Positions 34,683 through 43,362 of a stretch of 64,000 nucleotides of DNA are shown here, one piece after another (within the stretch, counting starts at the first letter, position 1; each line of letters starts with the position of its first letter). The stretch covers positions 9,768 to 73,767 of the forward strand of contig JAEDFA010000002.1 in assembly GCA_016293005.1 (NCBI GenBank). Reading direction: 5' to 3'. A program made the position numbers and the translations under genes. Source of the stretch: Treponema sp. GTDB lineage: Bacteria > Spirochaetota > Spirochaetia > Treponematales > Treponemataceae. Under the pieces are notes generated by a model, which saw nothing but the letters and a program-made list of their open reading frames with translations, had not been told where the DNA came from and ran no database searches.

Positions 34683-35657
34683 TTATTTTTTGCATGAAGT
34701 GCAGATAAAGTCGCAGAAAGTGCAGATGTCGTCAGTTTTTCCTTTTAAGGAGTCTGTTTTTTTTATTCTTGAAGAAAGTCCTTCTGTAAAACACAGCGAA
34801 ATCATTTTGTTTTCTTTTGCATTTTTAAGAATTTTTTCAAAAGAATTGTCTATTGTTCCGATAAAAAGTTCTGAATTTTCGTTTGAAAAGCCGCAGCAGG
34901 GAGCAATGTTTCCGTCTGAATGAACATAAAGAATATTTCCAGGACCTTCGCAAAAATCCTCTTTAAACCATTTTCGCGATTTAAAAGATTCTGGATTTTT
35001 GCTTTTAAGCGACTGTGGAAAAATGAATACTGGAATTTCAAATGGCGTGCTTTCCGAAAAATTTTCTTTTACGATTTTAAAAAGTGCAGTTGATTTTTTT
35101 TGAAAAACAATTTTTTGCGTACACGAAAGAAGTTCGGAAAGTTCTTCTAGAAGCGGAAAAAGGGAAGTTTTTGTGACTTTTTTATTTTTTTCTGAAAATT
35201 TTACTACGCTTTGAATTTCAAGAGAATTTTCCCCGAAGATTTTTAAAACGGTTTTTATAAACTGAACGATTTTTTTGGGATTCTGATTGTGAAAATTATC
35301 GTAACTTAAACAGATTTTTCCATCGAAGCCTGAATCGTAAAGAAGCGAAAGTTTTTTTAATAATTCATTTTCGTCATTCCACCAGACTCCATTTGTCATG
35401 ATTCTGTCGAACAGAAAATCTTTTTTTATGGCAAATTCTGTGATTTTTAAGATAAAGTCAAGATTTAAAAAAGGTTCTCCGCCTGTAAAACCGATTTTTT
35501 CGATTTGAGAAGTGCAAGTTTCAAGGAATTTCAAGCATTTTTCAGTATCAAGACTGTTTTTTTTCCTTGAAACATAACAGTGACCGCATTTTAGATTGCA
35601 ATTTTCCGTGACAGAAAAAATTATTTCAGACGGAAAGAAACCTTTTCCTTTTTTCAC
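34683..35657 (-). CDS. Radical SAM protein with C-terminal SPASM-like cysteines
   Basis: A 324-residue protein with the radical SAM motif CNLKCGHC at Cys20, Cys24 and Cys27, followed by GFTGGEPFLN, the SAM-binding GGEP. The C-terminal third has extra cysteines (DFCEGPGN, NIAPCCGFSN, DDICTFCDFICTSC), matching a SPASM-like auxiliary cluster region used by peptide-modifying and anaerobic sulfatase-maturing enzymes. I do not recognise the subfamily, and I found no short Cys/Gly-rich peptide gene or sulfatase beside it. Start codon is GTG, 6 bp after the guaB stop. Confidence 0.8.
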   Translation of the reverse strand: MKKGKGFFPSEIIFSVTENCNLKCGHCYVSRKKNSLDTEKCLKFLETCTSQIEKIGFTGGEPFLNLDFILKITEFAIKKDFLFDRIMTNGVWWNDENELLKKLSLLYDSGFDGKICLSYDNFHNQNPKKIVQFIKTVLKIFGENSLEIQSVVKFSEKNKKVTKTSLFPLLEELSELLSCTQKIVFQKKSTALFKIVKENFSESTPFEIPVFIFPQSLKSKNPESFKSRKWFKEDFCEGPGNILYVHSDGNIAPCCGFSNENSELFIGTIDNSFEKILKNAKENKMISLCFTEGLSSRIKKTDSLKGKTDDICTFCDFICTSCKK

Positions 35658-35663
35658 TTGATG

Positions 35664-37172
35664 TTATTCTGCGTTTATTGTTGTATGTTTTACGACAACA
35701 TCGTGTGCACCGCCTTCGCGGATACTTGCAGGAGAAACGAGCGTGATTTTTGCTTTTTCCTGTAATTCCGGGATTGAAACGGCACCGCAGTTGCACATTG
35801 TGTGAATTATTTTGCTTGTGGTCAGGTTTACATTGTCGTGAAGGCTTCCTGCATACGGAACATAAGAATCTACACCTTCTTCAAAAGCCATTTTTTTTGC
35901 GCCACCTAAATCGTATCGCTGCCAGTTTCTTGCGCGGTTAGAACCTTCGCCCCAATATTCTTTTACATAGTTTCCGTTTACTACGAGTTTGTTTGTAGGT
36001 GATTCGTCAAAGCGTGCAAAATAACGGCCGAGCATTACAAAATCTGCTCCCATTGCAAGCGCAAGAGTAATGTGATAATCATGAACGATTCCGCCATCTG
36101 AACAGATTGGAACATAAATTCCTGTTTCTTTGTAGTATTCGTCTCTGGCTTTTGCTACTTCAATTGTTGCAGTTGCCTGTCCGCGTCCGATACCTTTTTG
36201 TTCTCGTGTAATGCAGATTGAACCGCCACCGATTCCGATTTTTACAAAGTCAGCGCCTGCTTCTGCAAGGAATCTGAAGCCTTCTGCATCTACGACATTT
36301 CCGGCTCCAACTTTAGCATTCGGCCATTTTTCATGGATTTCTTTTAACGCTTTTCTCTGCCATTCTGTAAAACCTTCTGAAGAATCGAGTGTCATTACAT
36401 CGACTCCAGCTTCAAGAAGCTTTGGAACTCTTTCCATGTAATCGCGTGTGTTGATTCCTGCTCCGACTATGTATCGTTTTTGAGAATCAAGAAGTTCGTT
36501 TGGATGTTCTTCATGGCTTGCGGCGTCTTTTCGGAATACCAGATACTGAAGGTTTCCGTCTTTGTCTACAACCGGGAGTTGATTTATTTTATTTTTCCAG
36601 ATGATTTCGTTTGCCTGTTCAAGAGTAATTCCTGCATCTGCCATAACAAGGTCTTTTAAACTTGTCATGTATTCACTTACTTTTGCATCTGGCGCGCAGT
36701 GCCCGATTCTGAAGTCGCGTTCTGTGATGATTCCAAGGAGTTTTCCGTTTGCTTCTCCGTTTTCTGTAACGGCAACAGTTGAATGACCTGTCTGGTTTAT
36801 TTTGGCAACGAGTTCTGTTAAAGTTTGTTCAGGCCGTATGTTTGTATCTGAAGTTACAAAACCTGCTTTATATGCTTTTACTCTGGCAATCATCGCAGCC
36901 TGATTTTCTATTGTTTGTGAACCGAATATAAATGAAATTCCGCCTTCTTTTGCAAGGGCAACTGCCAGCGTGTCGTTTGAAACTGACTGCATTACCGCAG
37001 AAACCATCGGAATGTTCATTGTTAAAGGACATTTTTCACCGGCCTTTTTGTTGTATCGGACAATTGGTGTCTTTAAGTTTACATTTGCAGGTATACAATC
37101 AGGTCCTGTATAACCCGGAACTAAAAGATATTCATCAAAAGTATGAGAAGGTTCATCAAAAAAATAAGCCAT
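35664..37172 (-). CDS. guaB: IMP dehydrogenase
   Basis: The 502-residue enzyme oxidises IMP to XMP, the first committed step to GMP. It has the N-terminal barrel start, two CBS domains (about residues 105-220; [18 protein letters not shown]), the phosphate/K+ loop [18 protein letters not shown] with the catalytic Cys, and [20 protein letters not shown] near 365. The catalytic loop carries GIGRGQA instead of the commoner GxGxPQ, a variant form. The C-terminal tail is extended. CAGGAG precedes the ATG. Its own promoter lies about 170 nt upstream. Confidence 0.95.
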   Translation of the reverse strand: MAYFFDEPSHTFDEYLLVPGYTGPDCIPANVNLKTPIVRYNKKAGEKCPLTMNIPMVSAVMQSVSNDTLAVALAKEGGISFIFGSQTIENQAAMIARVKAYKAGFVTSDTNIRPEQTLTELVAKINQTGHSTVAVTENGEANGKLLGIITERDFRIGHCAPDAKVSEYMTSLKDLVMADAGITLEQANEIIWKNKINQLPVVDKDGNLQYLVFRKDAASHEEHPNELLDSQKRYIVGAGINTRDYMERVPKLLEAGVDVMTLDSSEGFTEWQRKALKEIHEKWPNAKVGAGNVVDAEGFRFLAEAGADFVKIGIGGGSICITREQKGIGRGQATATIEVAKARDEYYKETGIYVPICSDGGIVHDYHITLALAMGADFVMLGRYFARFDESPTNKLVVNGNYVKEYWGEGSNRARNWQRYDLGGAKKMAFEEGVDSYVPYAGSLHDNVNLTTSKIIHTMCNCGAVSIPELQEKAKITLVSPASIREGGAHDVVVKHTTINAE

Positions 37173-37416
37173 TGTTTTACTCCTGTAATTAAATAAGGTT
37201 TTAAAGCGAATTTATGAATAAAAATTTTGACACTGTTTCAGACAAAGTTTTTATTACGCGCTTCGATAAAAATTAAATGTAAGAAAATTTCTAAAAATTC
37301 ATTTTTCAATGATATTTAGTCAATTTATAATTGTTTATTAGTCTGAAATTATAACACACGAGCACTTTTTTTTCAATCTTAGAGAAAAGTTTTTTAAGCA
37401 ATGTTTTACAGGATTT
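37173..37416. other. Intergenic region rlmN-guaB: long guaB leader
   Basis: Contains no gene. On the minus strand a promoter at 37376-37348 is followed by about 170 nt of AT-rich leader before guaB. A short inverted repeat CAATT/AATTG lies close to the predicted start, and AAGCG/CGCTT can pair around a long loop. I see no known riboswitch. Confidence 0.6.
37348..37376 (-). promoter_or_regulatory. Promoter of guaB
   Basis: Minus strand: TTGAAA (37376-37371), 17-bp spacer containing the run of A, TATAAT (37353-37348). The predicted start near 37341 leaves a long untranslated leader. Confidence 0.7.
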
Positions 37417-38454
37417 TTAATTGTTTTCTTTTTTGAAGTTTCCGACTGATTTCCCAAGTTGTCCGCATGCACCGCCGATTTTTCTTCCGCGCCGCTTTCT
37501 TAGAGTTACATTTAAAGAGTGTTTTTCTAAAATAGAAATAAAGTTTTCGCATTCTGCTTTTGACGGTTCTTTAAATGGAAGCGTTTCTACGGGATTCCAC
37601 GGAATTAAATTTATGTTTACATCAGAGTCTTTTGCAAATTCTATCATTTTTTGTGCGCTTTCTTTTTTTGTATTTTCACCTGAAAGGAGCGCTGCTTCTA
37701 AAGTTACGCGTTTTCCTGTTTTTTCGGCGTAATATTTTACGGCTTTTTTTAGTTCGGAAAGAGGATTTGTGTTTGTACACGGCATAAGGCGTTTTCTAAG
37801 TTCTTCATCTGCTGTTGTAAGTGAAACTGCAAGCCTTATTTTAGGTCCGTTATCTGCCAGATCGTAAATTCCTTTTATAATTCCTGAAGTTGAAATAGTT
37901 ATTCTTTTTTTTGAAAGTTCCCTTCCGTCTTTTGATGAAAGAATTGCGATTGCTTTTCTGATTGCTTCAAGATTAAGCATCGGTTCTCCCATTCCCATGA
38001 ATACGATGTTGTCTAAAGGTCCGGCTTCTTTTTCAAGGAATAAAAACTGTTCGACGATTTCTGCACATGTAAGGTTTCTTGCAAATCCTATTTTTCCAGT
38101 CTGGCAGAATGCGCAGTTCATTGGACAGCCTACCTGACAGCTTACACAGGCAGTTTTTCTGTTTTTTGAGTCTGTAAGGAGAACAGTTTCAACTGCAAAG
38201 TCGTCTTCTAAAAGAATCTGAAGTTTTATTGTTCCGTCAGGGTCTTTTAAGACTGTTCCGATTTTTGAAGAAAAAATTTCTGCTTTTTGAGATAATTCTT
38301 CTCTTAGCGCAGAACTTAAGTTTGTCATCTGCGAAAAATCTGAAACGCCTTTTGAAATCCATTTAAAAATCTGTTTTCCACGGAATTGTTGAGAAATGTT
38401 CAGTTTTTCGCATATTTCTTCAGGAAAAAGCCCCGAAAGGATGATTTTTTTCAT
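37417..38454 (-). CDS. rlmN: 23S rRNA (A2503)/tRNA (A37) C2-methyltransferase RlmN
   Basis: The 345-residue radical SAM enzyme methylates adenosine 2503 of 23S rRNA and A37 of some tRNAs. It has the N-terminal helical domain (FRGKQIFKWISKGV), the cluster motif CPMNCAFC, the MGMGEPMLN segment near 175, and the C-terminal cysteine that carries the methyl group in GGACGQLG. Length is normal. It starts 3 bp after the stop of the TPR gene without a clear Shine-Dalgarno, so translation is probably coupled. Confidence 0.95.
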   Translation of the reverse strand: MKKIILSGLFPEEICEKLNISQQFRGKQIFKWISKGVSDFSQMTNLSSALREELSQKAEIFSSKIGTVLKDPDGTIKLQILLEDDFAVETVLLTDSKNRKTACVSCQVGCPMNCAFCQTGKIGFARNLTCAEIVEQFLFLEKEAGPLDNIVFMGMGEPMLNLEAIRKAIAILSSKDGRELSKKRITISTSGIIKGIYDLADNGPKIRLAVSLTTADEELRKRLMPCTNTNPLSELKKAVKYYAEKTGKRVTLEAALLSGENTKKESAQKMIEFAKDSDVNINLIPWNPVETLPFKEPSKAECENFISILEKHSLNVTLRKRRGRKIGGACGQLGKSVGNFKKENN

Positions 38455-38457
38455 GAA

Positions 38458-39621
38458 TTATTTTTTTAACGCTTCGAGTAATTCTGAAACAGCAGAACTT
38501 TTGATTCCAAATGTCTGAAAGCGTTCAAGCGCAAGAATTGCATTCTGCTTATTGTTCATTTTTATGAAGCAGTCTGCAAGATCGATATAAAGCCTGTAAT
38601 TTTTTTGGTCGTTTTTGATTAAATTTTCAAGGCGTTCGCAGGCTTCTTTGTAACGCTTTTGTTCTTTACAGATGAGTGCAAGTCCTAAAGCGGCGTAAGT
38701 GTCGAAGTCGATGTTTAGCGCTCTGTTATAGTATTCTGTTGCCTTGTCAAAATCTTTTAAATTTCTGTGGGCGTCACCGATTCTTGTTAAAATTACTTTA
38801 TTGTTTGGATCTATGTCTAAAATTTTATTCCAGTATTCTATTGAATTTTCCTGCTGATTGAGTCCGCGGTAGCAGTCTGCCATTCCGAACAAGGCATAAA
38901 AATTTTTTGGTTCCATTTCAAGGGCTTTAGAAAAAAAGAAAATTCCTTTTTCAAACGATTTGAGTTTTCTGTGGCAGTTTCCGATTGATGTTAAAACTCT
39001 TATGTCAAGATGCTCCTGATTGATTTCATACATTTTTGTCCAATAGTGGAGGGCATTTTTGTATTCTTTAAAATCGTAATGAAGATGCCCGAGCCCGATT
39101 AATGCGTAAGGATTGTTTTCTTCTATTTTGAGGACTTTTGTATAGATTTCTTTTGAGCGTTTAAAATCGTGAATTTTTCTGTAAGCATCTGCAATTCTTG
39201 TCAAAACAGTGATGTTCTTGTCATCGTGAGAAAGGTATTGTTCCCAAATTTTGATGGCTTTTTGATACTGATTTAAAGATTTGTAGCAGTCTGCAAGTCC
39301 GAAAAGTGCATAACTGTTTTCCGGGTAGAATTTAAGGCATTCTGAATAATATTTGATTGCTTCTGTAAAATGATTTTGTTTTCGTTCTGAATCTCCAAGA
39401 CCTACGAGTGCGTAATTGTTGTTTTCTTCAAGTTTGAGAATTTCTGAAAAAGACTTTACGGCTTCCTGAATGTTATCTTCCTTTAAAAAGAAATAACCTT
39501 TTTTTGAGAGTTCAGAAATCTGGTCGCTATTTTCTGGTGTTTCTTCAAGTTTGTTGAGAAGATTTTCTCCTGGAAACAATTCTTCGTTTAATTCTGCCCG
39601 AGGTTTTTCAGTTTGATCCAT
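38458..39621 (-). CDS. Tetratricopeptide (TPR) repeat protein
   Basis: The 387-residue protein is nearly all TPR, about nine or ten 34-residue repeats from residue 35 on, with the pattern YALxGLGDxxR..F..AIKYYxxxL.xxPxN. There is no signal peptide or catalytic domain, so it is a cytoplasmic scaffold of unknown partner. I chose ATG 39621 because GCAGGAG lies 9 nt upstream; an in-frame ATG at 39648 would add nine residues inside the preceding gene. The repeats alternate between two related types, suggesting duplication of a two-repeat unit. It follows the small gene at 39623 with a 1-bp gap. Confidence 0.88.
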   Translation of the reverse strand: MDQTEKPRAELNEELFPGENLLNKLEETPENSDQISELSKKGYFFLKEDNIQEAVKSFSEILKLEENNNYALVGLGDSERKQNHFTEAIKYYSECLKFYPENSYALFGLADCYKSLNQYQKAIKIWEQYLSHDDKNITVLTRIADAYRKIHDFKRSKEIYTKVLKIEENNPYALIGLGHLHYDFKEYKNALHYWTKMYEINQEHLDIRVLTSIGNCHRKLKSFEKGIFFFSKALEMEPKNFYALFGMADCYRGLNQQENSIEYWNKILDIDPNNKVILTRIGDAHRNLKDFDKATEYYNRALNIDFDTYAALGLALICKEQKRYKEACERLENLIKNDQKNYRLYIDLADCFIKMNNKQNAILALERFQTFGIKSSAVSELLEALKK

Positions 39622-39622
39622 T

Positions 39623-39997
39623 TTACGATTCTCCTGCTTTGCAATCATTGATTTTTATGAGTTCTGAGATTACAGAAGCAATTTTTTCATATAATTCTTC
39701 ACATTTAGCCTTGTTGTGAGCAAGATAGTATAGTTTTAATGCTTTTAACGGCTGTTTTTGTTCTTTATAAATATCACCGACTCGAATCAGTCCGTCAGAA
39801 TAACCTGTCGTAATGTAAATTCTTCTTGCTCCTTCGATGTTTCCTTCGTTGAAAAGAACATTTGCTTTTCTGTTTAGGATTACTTTTTGTTTAGGTGTGA
39901 GAGTTTTTACAGGAGAATCGGTTACTTTTATAAATCCTTCTTGATTTTGTTTTTGAGTAATTTGTTCTGAAAGTTGTTCGTATTTTGAAGGATTCAT
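39623..39997 (-). CDS. Conserved-looking small helical protein, unknown function
   Basis: A 124-residue soluble protein starting MNPSKYEQLSEQITQ. The middle region (LNRKANVLFNEGNIEGARRI followed by KLYYLAHNKAKCEELY) looks like one or two degenerate TPR-type helix pairs. I do not recognise the family. ATG 39997 is preceded by AAGGGTGG 11 nt upstream; an in-frame GTG at 40012 is the alternative. It is the first gene of a unit with the TPR gene and rlmN, driven by a good promoter at 40076-40048, so it may act together with the TPR protein. Confidence 0.78.
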   Translation of the reverse strand: MNPSKYEQLSEQITQKQNQEGFIKVTDSPVKTLTPKQKVILNRKANVLFNEGNIEGARRIYITTGYSDGLIRVGDIYKEQKQPLKALKLYYLAHNKAKCEELYEKIASVISELIKINDCKAGES

Positions 39998-40021
39998 AAA
40001 AACTAAAACCACCCTTAAATG

Positions 40022-40038
40022 AGTTTCCTATAGAAACT
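40022..40038 (-). promoter_or_regulatory. Inverted repeat at the 5' end of the TPR operon mRNA
   Basis: AGTTTC-CTATA-GAAACT, a perfect 6-bp inverted repeat starting about 3 nt after the predicted transcription start. It could be an operator or a 5' protective stem. Confidence 0.5.
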
Positions 40039-40047
40039 GATTTTATA

Positions 40048-40076
40048 ATAATATACATCTATGAAGTAAATGTCAA
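40048..40076 (-). promoter_or_regulatory. Promoter of the small gene-TPR-rlmN operon
   Basis: Minus strand: TTGACA (40076-40071), 17-bp spacer, TATTAT (40053-40048). Confidence 0.75.
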
Positions 40077-40158
40077 ATTTATAAATAAAAAAATGTTTCT
40101 TCTTTTTTTTGAAAAGTCATTGGTAGAAATGATTTTAAAATTTAAAAAAAACTGATTT

Positions 40159-40707
40159 TTAAGAATCCTTGTATTTATAAAAATCAACGACTGAGCGACC
40201 GTAAATTCTTTGGTCTGTTCTTGTTAAATTTCCGATTTTTTCAGGCATAAAATGTTCTTCTGGGCGGTGAACTAAAATCGTTCCGCCTTGTTTTAAGATT
40301 TTTTTTTCATCTGCCTGCAGAATCAGCTGTTCATGGAATTTGTATGGAAACGGAGGATCAAAAAAAATGTAGTCAAAATTCCTGCGGCATCGTTTTATAA
40401 AATATTCTACGGGCATAAAATGGCATTTTATTTTTACTGAACATTCATCTTCTGTTATGGAAACATTTTCCAGTACCGTTTTTGTTTTTATTCTGTCTTT
40501 TTCGCAAAGTTCAACATCTTTTGAACCGCGGCTTACAGCTTCGATTGCAATTGTTCCTGAGCCGCTGAAGAGATCGAGAAAACTTTTTTCTGATAAGTCG
40601 CCTAAAATTGCAAAAACAGATTCCCTCATTCTGTCCATTGCCGGGCGAATGATTCCGTCAGGGCATTTTATAATTCTTCCTTTTAGGGTTCCGCCTGTAA
40701 TTCTCAT
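40159..40707 (-). CDS. rsmD: 16S rRNA (guanine966-N2)-methyltransferase RsmD
   Basis: The 182-residue SAM-dependent enzyme methylates G966 of 16S rRNA. It starts MRITGGTLKGRIIKCPDG, has RPAMDRMRESVFAIL, the SAM-binding LDLFSGSGTIAIEAVSRG near residue 40 and the catalytic FDPPFPY near 118 (the DPPY-type motif). Length is normal. It starts within a few bases of the ankyrin gene stop (TAAAATG), so the two are co-translated. Confidence 0.95.
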   Translation of the reverse strand: MRITGGTLKGRIIKCPDGIIRPAMDRMRESVFAILGDLSEKSFLDLFSGSGTIAIEAVSRGSKDVELCEKDRIKTKTVLENVSITEDECSVKIKCHFMPVEYFIKRCRRNFDYIFFDPPFPYKFHEQLILQADEKKILKQGGTILVHRPEEHFMPEKIGNLTRTDQRIYGRSVVDFYKYKDS

Positions 40708-40708
40708 T

Positions 40709-42388
40709 TTATCTGCCTGTATTCAGCGACCAGTATGTTTCGTCGTGAACTAAATTTTTATTTTCAGCTGCAAAATCGAATGCAGTTTTGTTTGTTTGAG
40801 TTCTGATTGTGGTGATTGCACCGCTGTCGAGGAGGAGTTTTATGATTTCTGTTGATTTTGCATAAAGGCATGCGTACATCAACGGTGTTTTGCCTTCGTA
40901 AATTCGGTTTACGGGAACATTTTTCTTTAAAAAGACATTTAATTTTTCTTTTTGAGAAATGATGCTCGTGTTTTCTGAAGTTATGCAGAGAATGAAAGAT
41001 TTGAAAATTTCTTTGTCGCCTGGAAAATATGAGTTTAAAACTCTGTTTAGAATTTCAGGATTTTCTGACCACATAGAAGCCATCGAAAGCGTACTTGTTA
41101 AATAGTTGTTTTTATCGTTTAAAAGCGCACCGTTTTTTGCAAGAATATCGATTACTTCAAGCGTGTTCTGGTATCTTATTGCGTACATCATAGAAGTCCA
41201 GCCTTCATTGTCTCTTTTTTTGACATCTGCGCCGGATTTTATAAGCGATTTTAAAAGCCATAGATTTCCAGATTTTGCCGCGTTCATAAGGGGCGTTCGT
41301 CCGTTTTCGTCAGTTTCATTTGCCTCTGGAATGAATACAGTTGTGTCTTCGCTTTCTTTTTTGATTTCTGTAACAGGTTCTGTAAGAAAATCGTATAAAT
41401 AAACAGGTTCATCGTTTTTGATTCCCGGAAGGCTTATGCGCTTTGTGTTTTCCTGTGAAATGGATTTTATTTCGTTTTTGAGATTTGATTCGGTTTTTAT
41501 TGTTTGACTTTGAGTTTTCTTAGGATTTTTCTTGATTTCCTGTTGAATCTCAGTTTGAACTTCTTTCGATTCAAGATGTTCAGTTTTTACTTCTGGAATA
41601 TTTTGTTTTGTCAAGGTGTCAGGCTGTTCTTTTTCAGGTTCAGTTTGAATTTGTTTTTCTTGTGAAATTTGTTCGGTTTGCTGAATTTCTTTTTTTTCTG
41701 ATTCCGTTTTAATAGTTTGTTTGTTTTGGAATAAATTTTCTTCTTTTTGAGCTTCTGTTTTTTCTATTATAAGAGGTTTTTCAGATGCTTGAATTTGAGG
41801 CGGAATTTGAGATGGTTCAGGTGAATTTGGAGAGTTTTCGTTAGAAGATTCCTGCTCTGATGAATTATTTGAAGTTTCCGAAACAGATGAATGCGCTGGA
41901 TTTTTTGGAAGGTACGGCGTGATTAATTTTAATGAAACAGGATTTTCCTGTGCGTATTCCCAGACGAATTTTTGAGTTTTGTCTTTGTACAGCAGTTTTT
42001 CTGAAATCTGTGATTTGTTTCCTGATTTTTTTAAAATCAATTTAATGACTTTTTCGTTTGTGCTGTATTTCAAGGCGTAAGTCAGACTGTCCTGATTGTA
42101 GCGGTTTTGCCATGAAATGCTGCAGCCTGATTTTAAAATCAAATTTATGATGTCGTAGCCTCTGTCGTATTTTAAGGCGGTCATTAAAATTGTGTCTAAA
42201 TCGTTGTTTACTCTGACTTTGTATAAATCTTTGCTTTTGTAAAATTCCTGTTTGATTTCTGTGAGTGTTCCTGATTCAAAAAGAATTTCAAATTTTGTCT
42301 TTTTGCTTTGAGAATTCAAGCAGAATAGTGAGGAAAAAAGCGCTGTCATTAAGATTATTTTTTTTAACTGTTTCAAAATCGTTTTCAT
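40709..42388 (-). CDS. Exported ankyrin-repeat protein with a Glu/Gln/Ser/Pro-rich linker
   Basis: A 559-residue protein with a signal peptide (KKIILMTALFSSLFCLNS). Two ankyrin blocks flank a low-complexity linker: about residues 30-150 (ILMTALKYDRGYDIINLILKSG split over one repeat) and 360-555 (NGRTPLMNAAKSGNLWLLKSL; GKTPLMYACLYAKSTEIIKLL split by the turn). The linker, about 165-330, is rich in Gln, Glu, Lys and Ser. It is probably periplasmic with a binding role. The annotated ATG 42388 overlaps the -10 box of the best promoter, so the real start may be TTG at 42376 or Met14. Confidence 0.83.
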   Translation of the reverse strand: MKTILKQLKKIILMTALFSSLFCLNSQSKKTKFEILFESGTLTEIKQEFYKSKDLYKVRVNNDLDTILMTALKYDRGYDIINLILKSGCSISWQNRYNQDSLTYALKYSTNEKVIKLILKKSGNKSQISEKLLYKDKTQKFVWEYAQENPVSLKLITPYLPKNPAHSSVSETSNNSSEQESSNENSPNSPEPSQIPPQIQASEKPLIIEKTEAQKEENLFQNKQTIKTESEKKEIQQTEQISQEKQIQTEPEKEQPDTLTKQNIPEVKTEHLESKEVQTEIQQEIKKNPKKTQSQTIKTESNLKNEIKSISQENTKRISLPGIKNDEPVYLYDFLTEPVTEIKKESEDTTVFIPEANETDENGRTPLMNAAKSGNLWLLKSLIKSGADVKKRDNEGWTSMMYAIRYQNTLEVIDILAKNGALLNDKNNYLTSTLSMASMWSENPEILNRVLNSYFPGDKEIFKSFILCITSENTSIISQKEKLNVFLKKNVPVNRIYEGKTPLMYACLYAKSTEIIKLLLDSGAITTIRTQTNKTAFDFAAENKNLVHDETYWSLNTGR

Positions 42389-42415
42389 TATATATTCCTA
42401 AAAAAATCGGGTCAA
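42387..42415 (-). promoter_or_regulatory. Promoter of the ankyrin gene
   Basis: Minus strand: TTGACC (42415-42410), 17-bp spacer, TATAAT (42392-42387). The -10 box includes the first two bases of the ATG at 42388. It is back-to-back with the rpsF promoter; the two -35 boxes form a GGTCAA/TTGACC inverted repeat. Confidence 0.6.
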
Positions 42416-42433
42416 CTTATTTTTCGGAAAGTA

Positions 42434-42463
42434 TTGACCTGAACTGAAATTTTTTGATATTAT
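42434..42463 (+). promoter_or_regulatory. Promoter of the rpsF-ssb-rpsR-rplI operon
   Basis: TTGACC (42434-42439), 18-bp spacer, TATTAT (42458-42463). The predicted leader is about 50 nt. Confidence 0.65.
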
Positions 42464-42477
42464 TTGAGAACCCCCTT

Positions 42478-42495
42478 GAAGCTTGTATGAGCTTC
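42478..42495 (+). promoter_or_regulatory. Hairpin in the rpsF leader
   Basis: GAAGCT (42478-42483) pairs with AGCTTC (42490-42495) around TGTATG, between promoter and Shine-Dalgarno (AAGGAG). Leaders of rpsF in many bacteria carry an S6:S18 binding hairpin; the position fits but I cannot confirm its internal motif. Confidence 0.4.
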
Positions 42496-42518
42496 CATTC
42501 GTCCATAAGGAGTAAAAA

Positions 42519-42803
42519 ATGAGAAAATATGAACTTATGACTATTTTTCCTCTCGATGAAGAAAAGTCAAAAAAAGCTTTGGAAGATGTTCGCAAAGTGC
42601 TCACAGATTTCGGCGCAGAAATTGAAAAAGAAGAGCCTTTCGGCGACAGAGACCTCACTTACGAAGTAAAAAAATGTACCCGCGGTCGTTTCGTTCTGTT
42701 TACGCTTAAACTCAATCCAGATAAAATTCAGGAAATTGACAAATCATTTAAGATTACTGCAAATCTTCTTAAATATTTGTTTGTAAAACTTGAAGAAAAA
42801 TAA
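42519..42803 (+). CDS. rpsF: Ribosomal protein S6
   Basis: The 94-residue bS6 pairs with S18 on the 30S platform. It starts MRKYELMTIFPLDEEK and contains GAEIEKEEPFGDRDLTYEVK split by the strand turn, ending LLKYLFVKLEEK. Length is normal, without a poly-Glu tail. AAGGAG lies 7 nt before the ATG. It heads the rpsF-ssb-rpsR-rplI unit. Confidence 0.97.
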   Translation: MRKYELMTIFPLDEEKSKKALEDVRKVLTDFGAEIEKEEPFGDRDLTYEVKKCTRGRFVLFTLKLNPDKIQEIDKSFKITANLLKYLFVKLEEK

Positions 42804-42829
42804 ACTTCAATAAACAGGCAGGAATCCAC

Positions 42830-43324
42830 ATGACAGACATAAATCATGTAATTTTAGTTGGTCGGCTCACAAAAGATCTTGATTCTTCAGATTCAAGAAG
42901 TTTCGGGTATGTTGGAAACGGCATGGCACGCGCAAATGTAAGCATTGCTGTAAACCGCAGCCGTAAAAACGGTGAGCAGTGGGTTGATGAAACAAGTTTC
43001 TTCGATGTTGTAATTTGGGGAAAAACTGCAGAAAATCTCAAGCCTTATCTTACAAAAGGTAAACAGATTGCTGTAGACGGTTATTTAAAGCAGGATAGAT
43101 GGGAAAAAGACGGAAAGACTTCTTCCCGCGTTGTAATTCATGCAAATTCTGTTCAGCTTATGGGCTCTTCAAAATCTGACGGCAATTCGGAAACGAATGG
43201 GGGTGCCTCAAGATTCCAGCCTAGAAACGATGTTCCTCAGATGCAGAATTCGGGAATGCCAGATTACGGAAGCAATTCTTATTCAGATCCATTGAGTGAT
43301 ATTGGAGACGATATTCCGTTTTAA
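42830..43324 (+). CDS. ssb: Single-stranded DNA-binding protein
   Basis: The 164-residue SSB has an N-terminal OB fold (DINHVILVGRLTKDLDSSD, then DVVIWGKTAENLKPYL and KGKQIAVDGYLKQDRW) to about residue 108, a flexible Asn/Ser/Gly linker, and the conserved acidic tip LSDIGDDIPF that recruits repair and replication enzymes. It lies between rpsF and rpsR as in many bacteria, with a 26-bp gap to rpsF and an unusually long 195-bp gap to rpsR. Confidence 0.97.
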   Translation: MTDINHVILVGRLTKDLDSSDSRSFGYVGNGMARANVSIAVNRSRKNGEQWVDETSFFDVVIWGKTAENLKPYLTKGKQIAVDGYLKQDRWEKDGKTSSRVVIHANSVQLMGSSKSDGNSETNGGASRFQPRNDVPQMQNSGMPDYGSNSYSDPLSDIGDDIPF

Positions 43325-43362
43325 TTAAAAGTACGGTGAAAGATTACTTTTGTAATTTTCAC

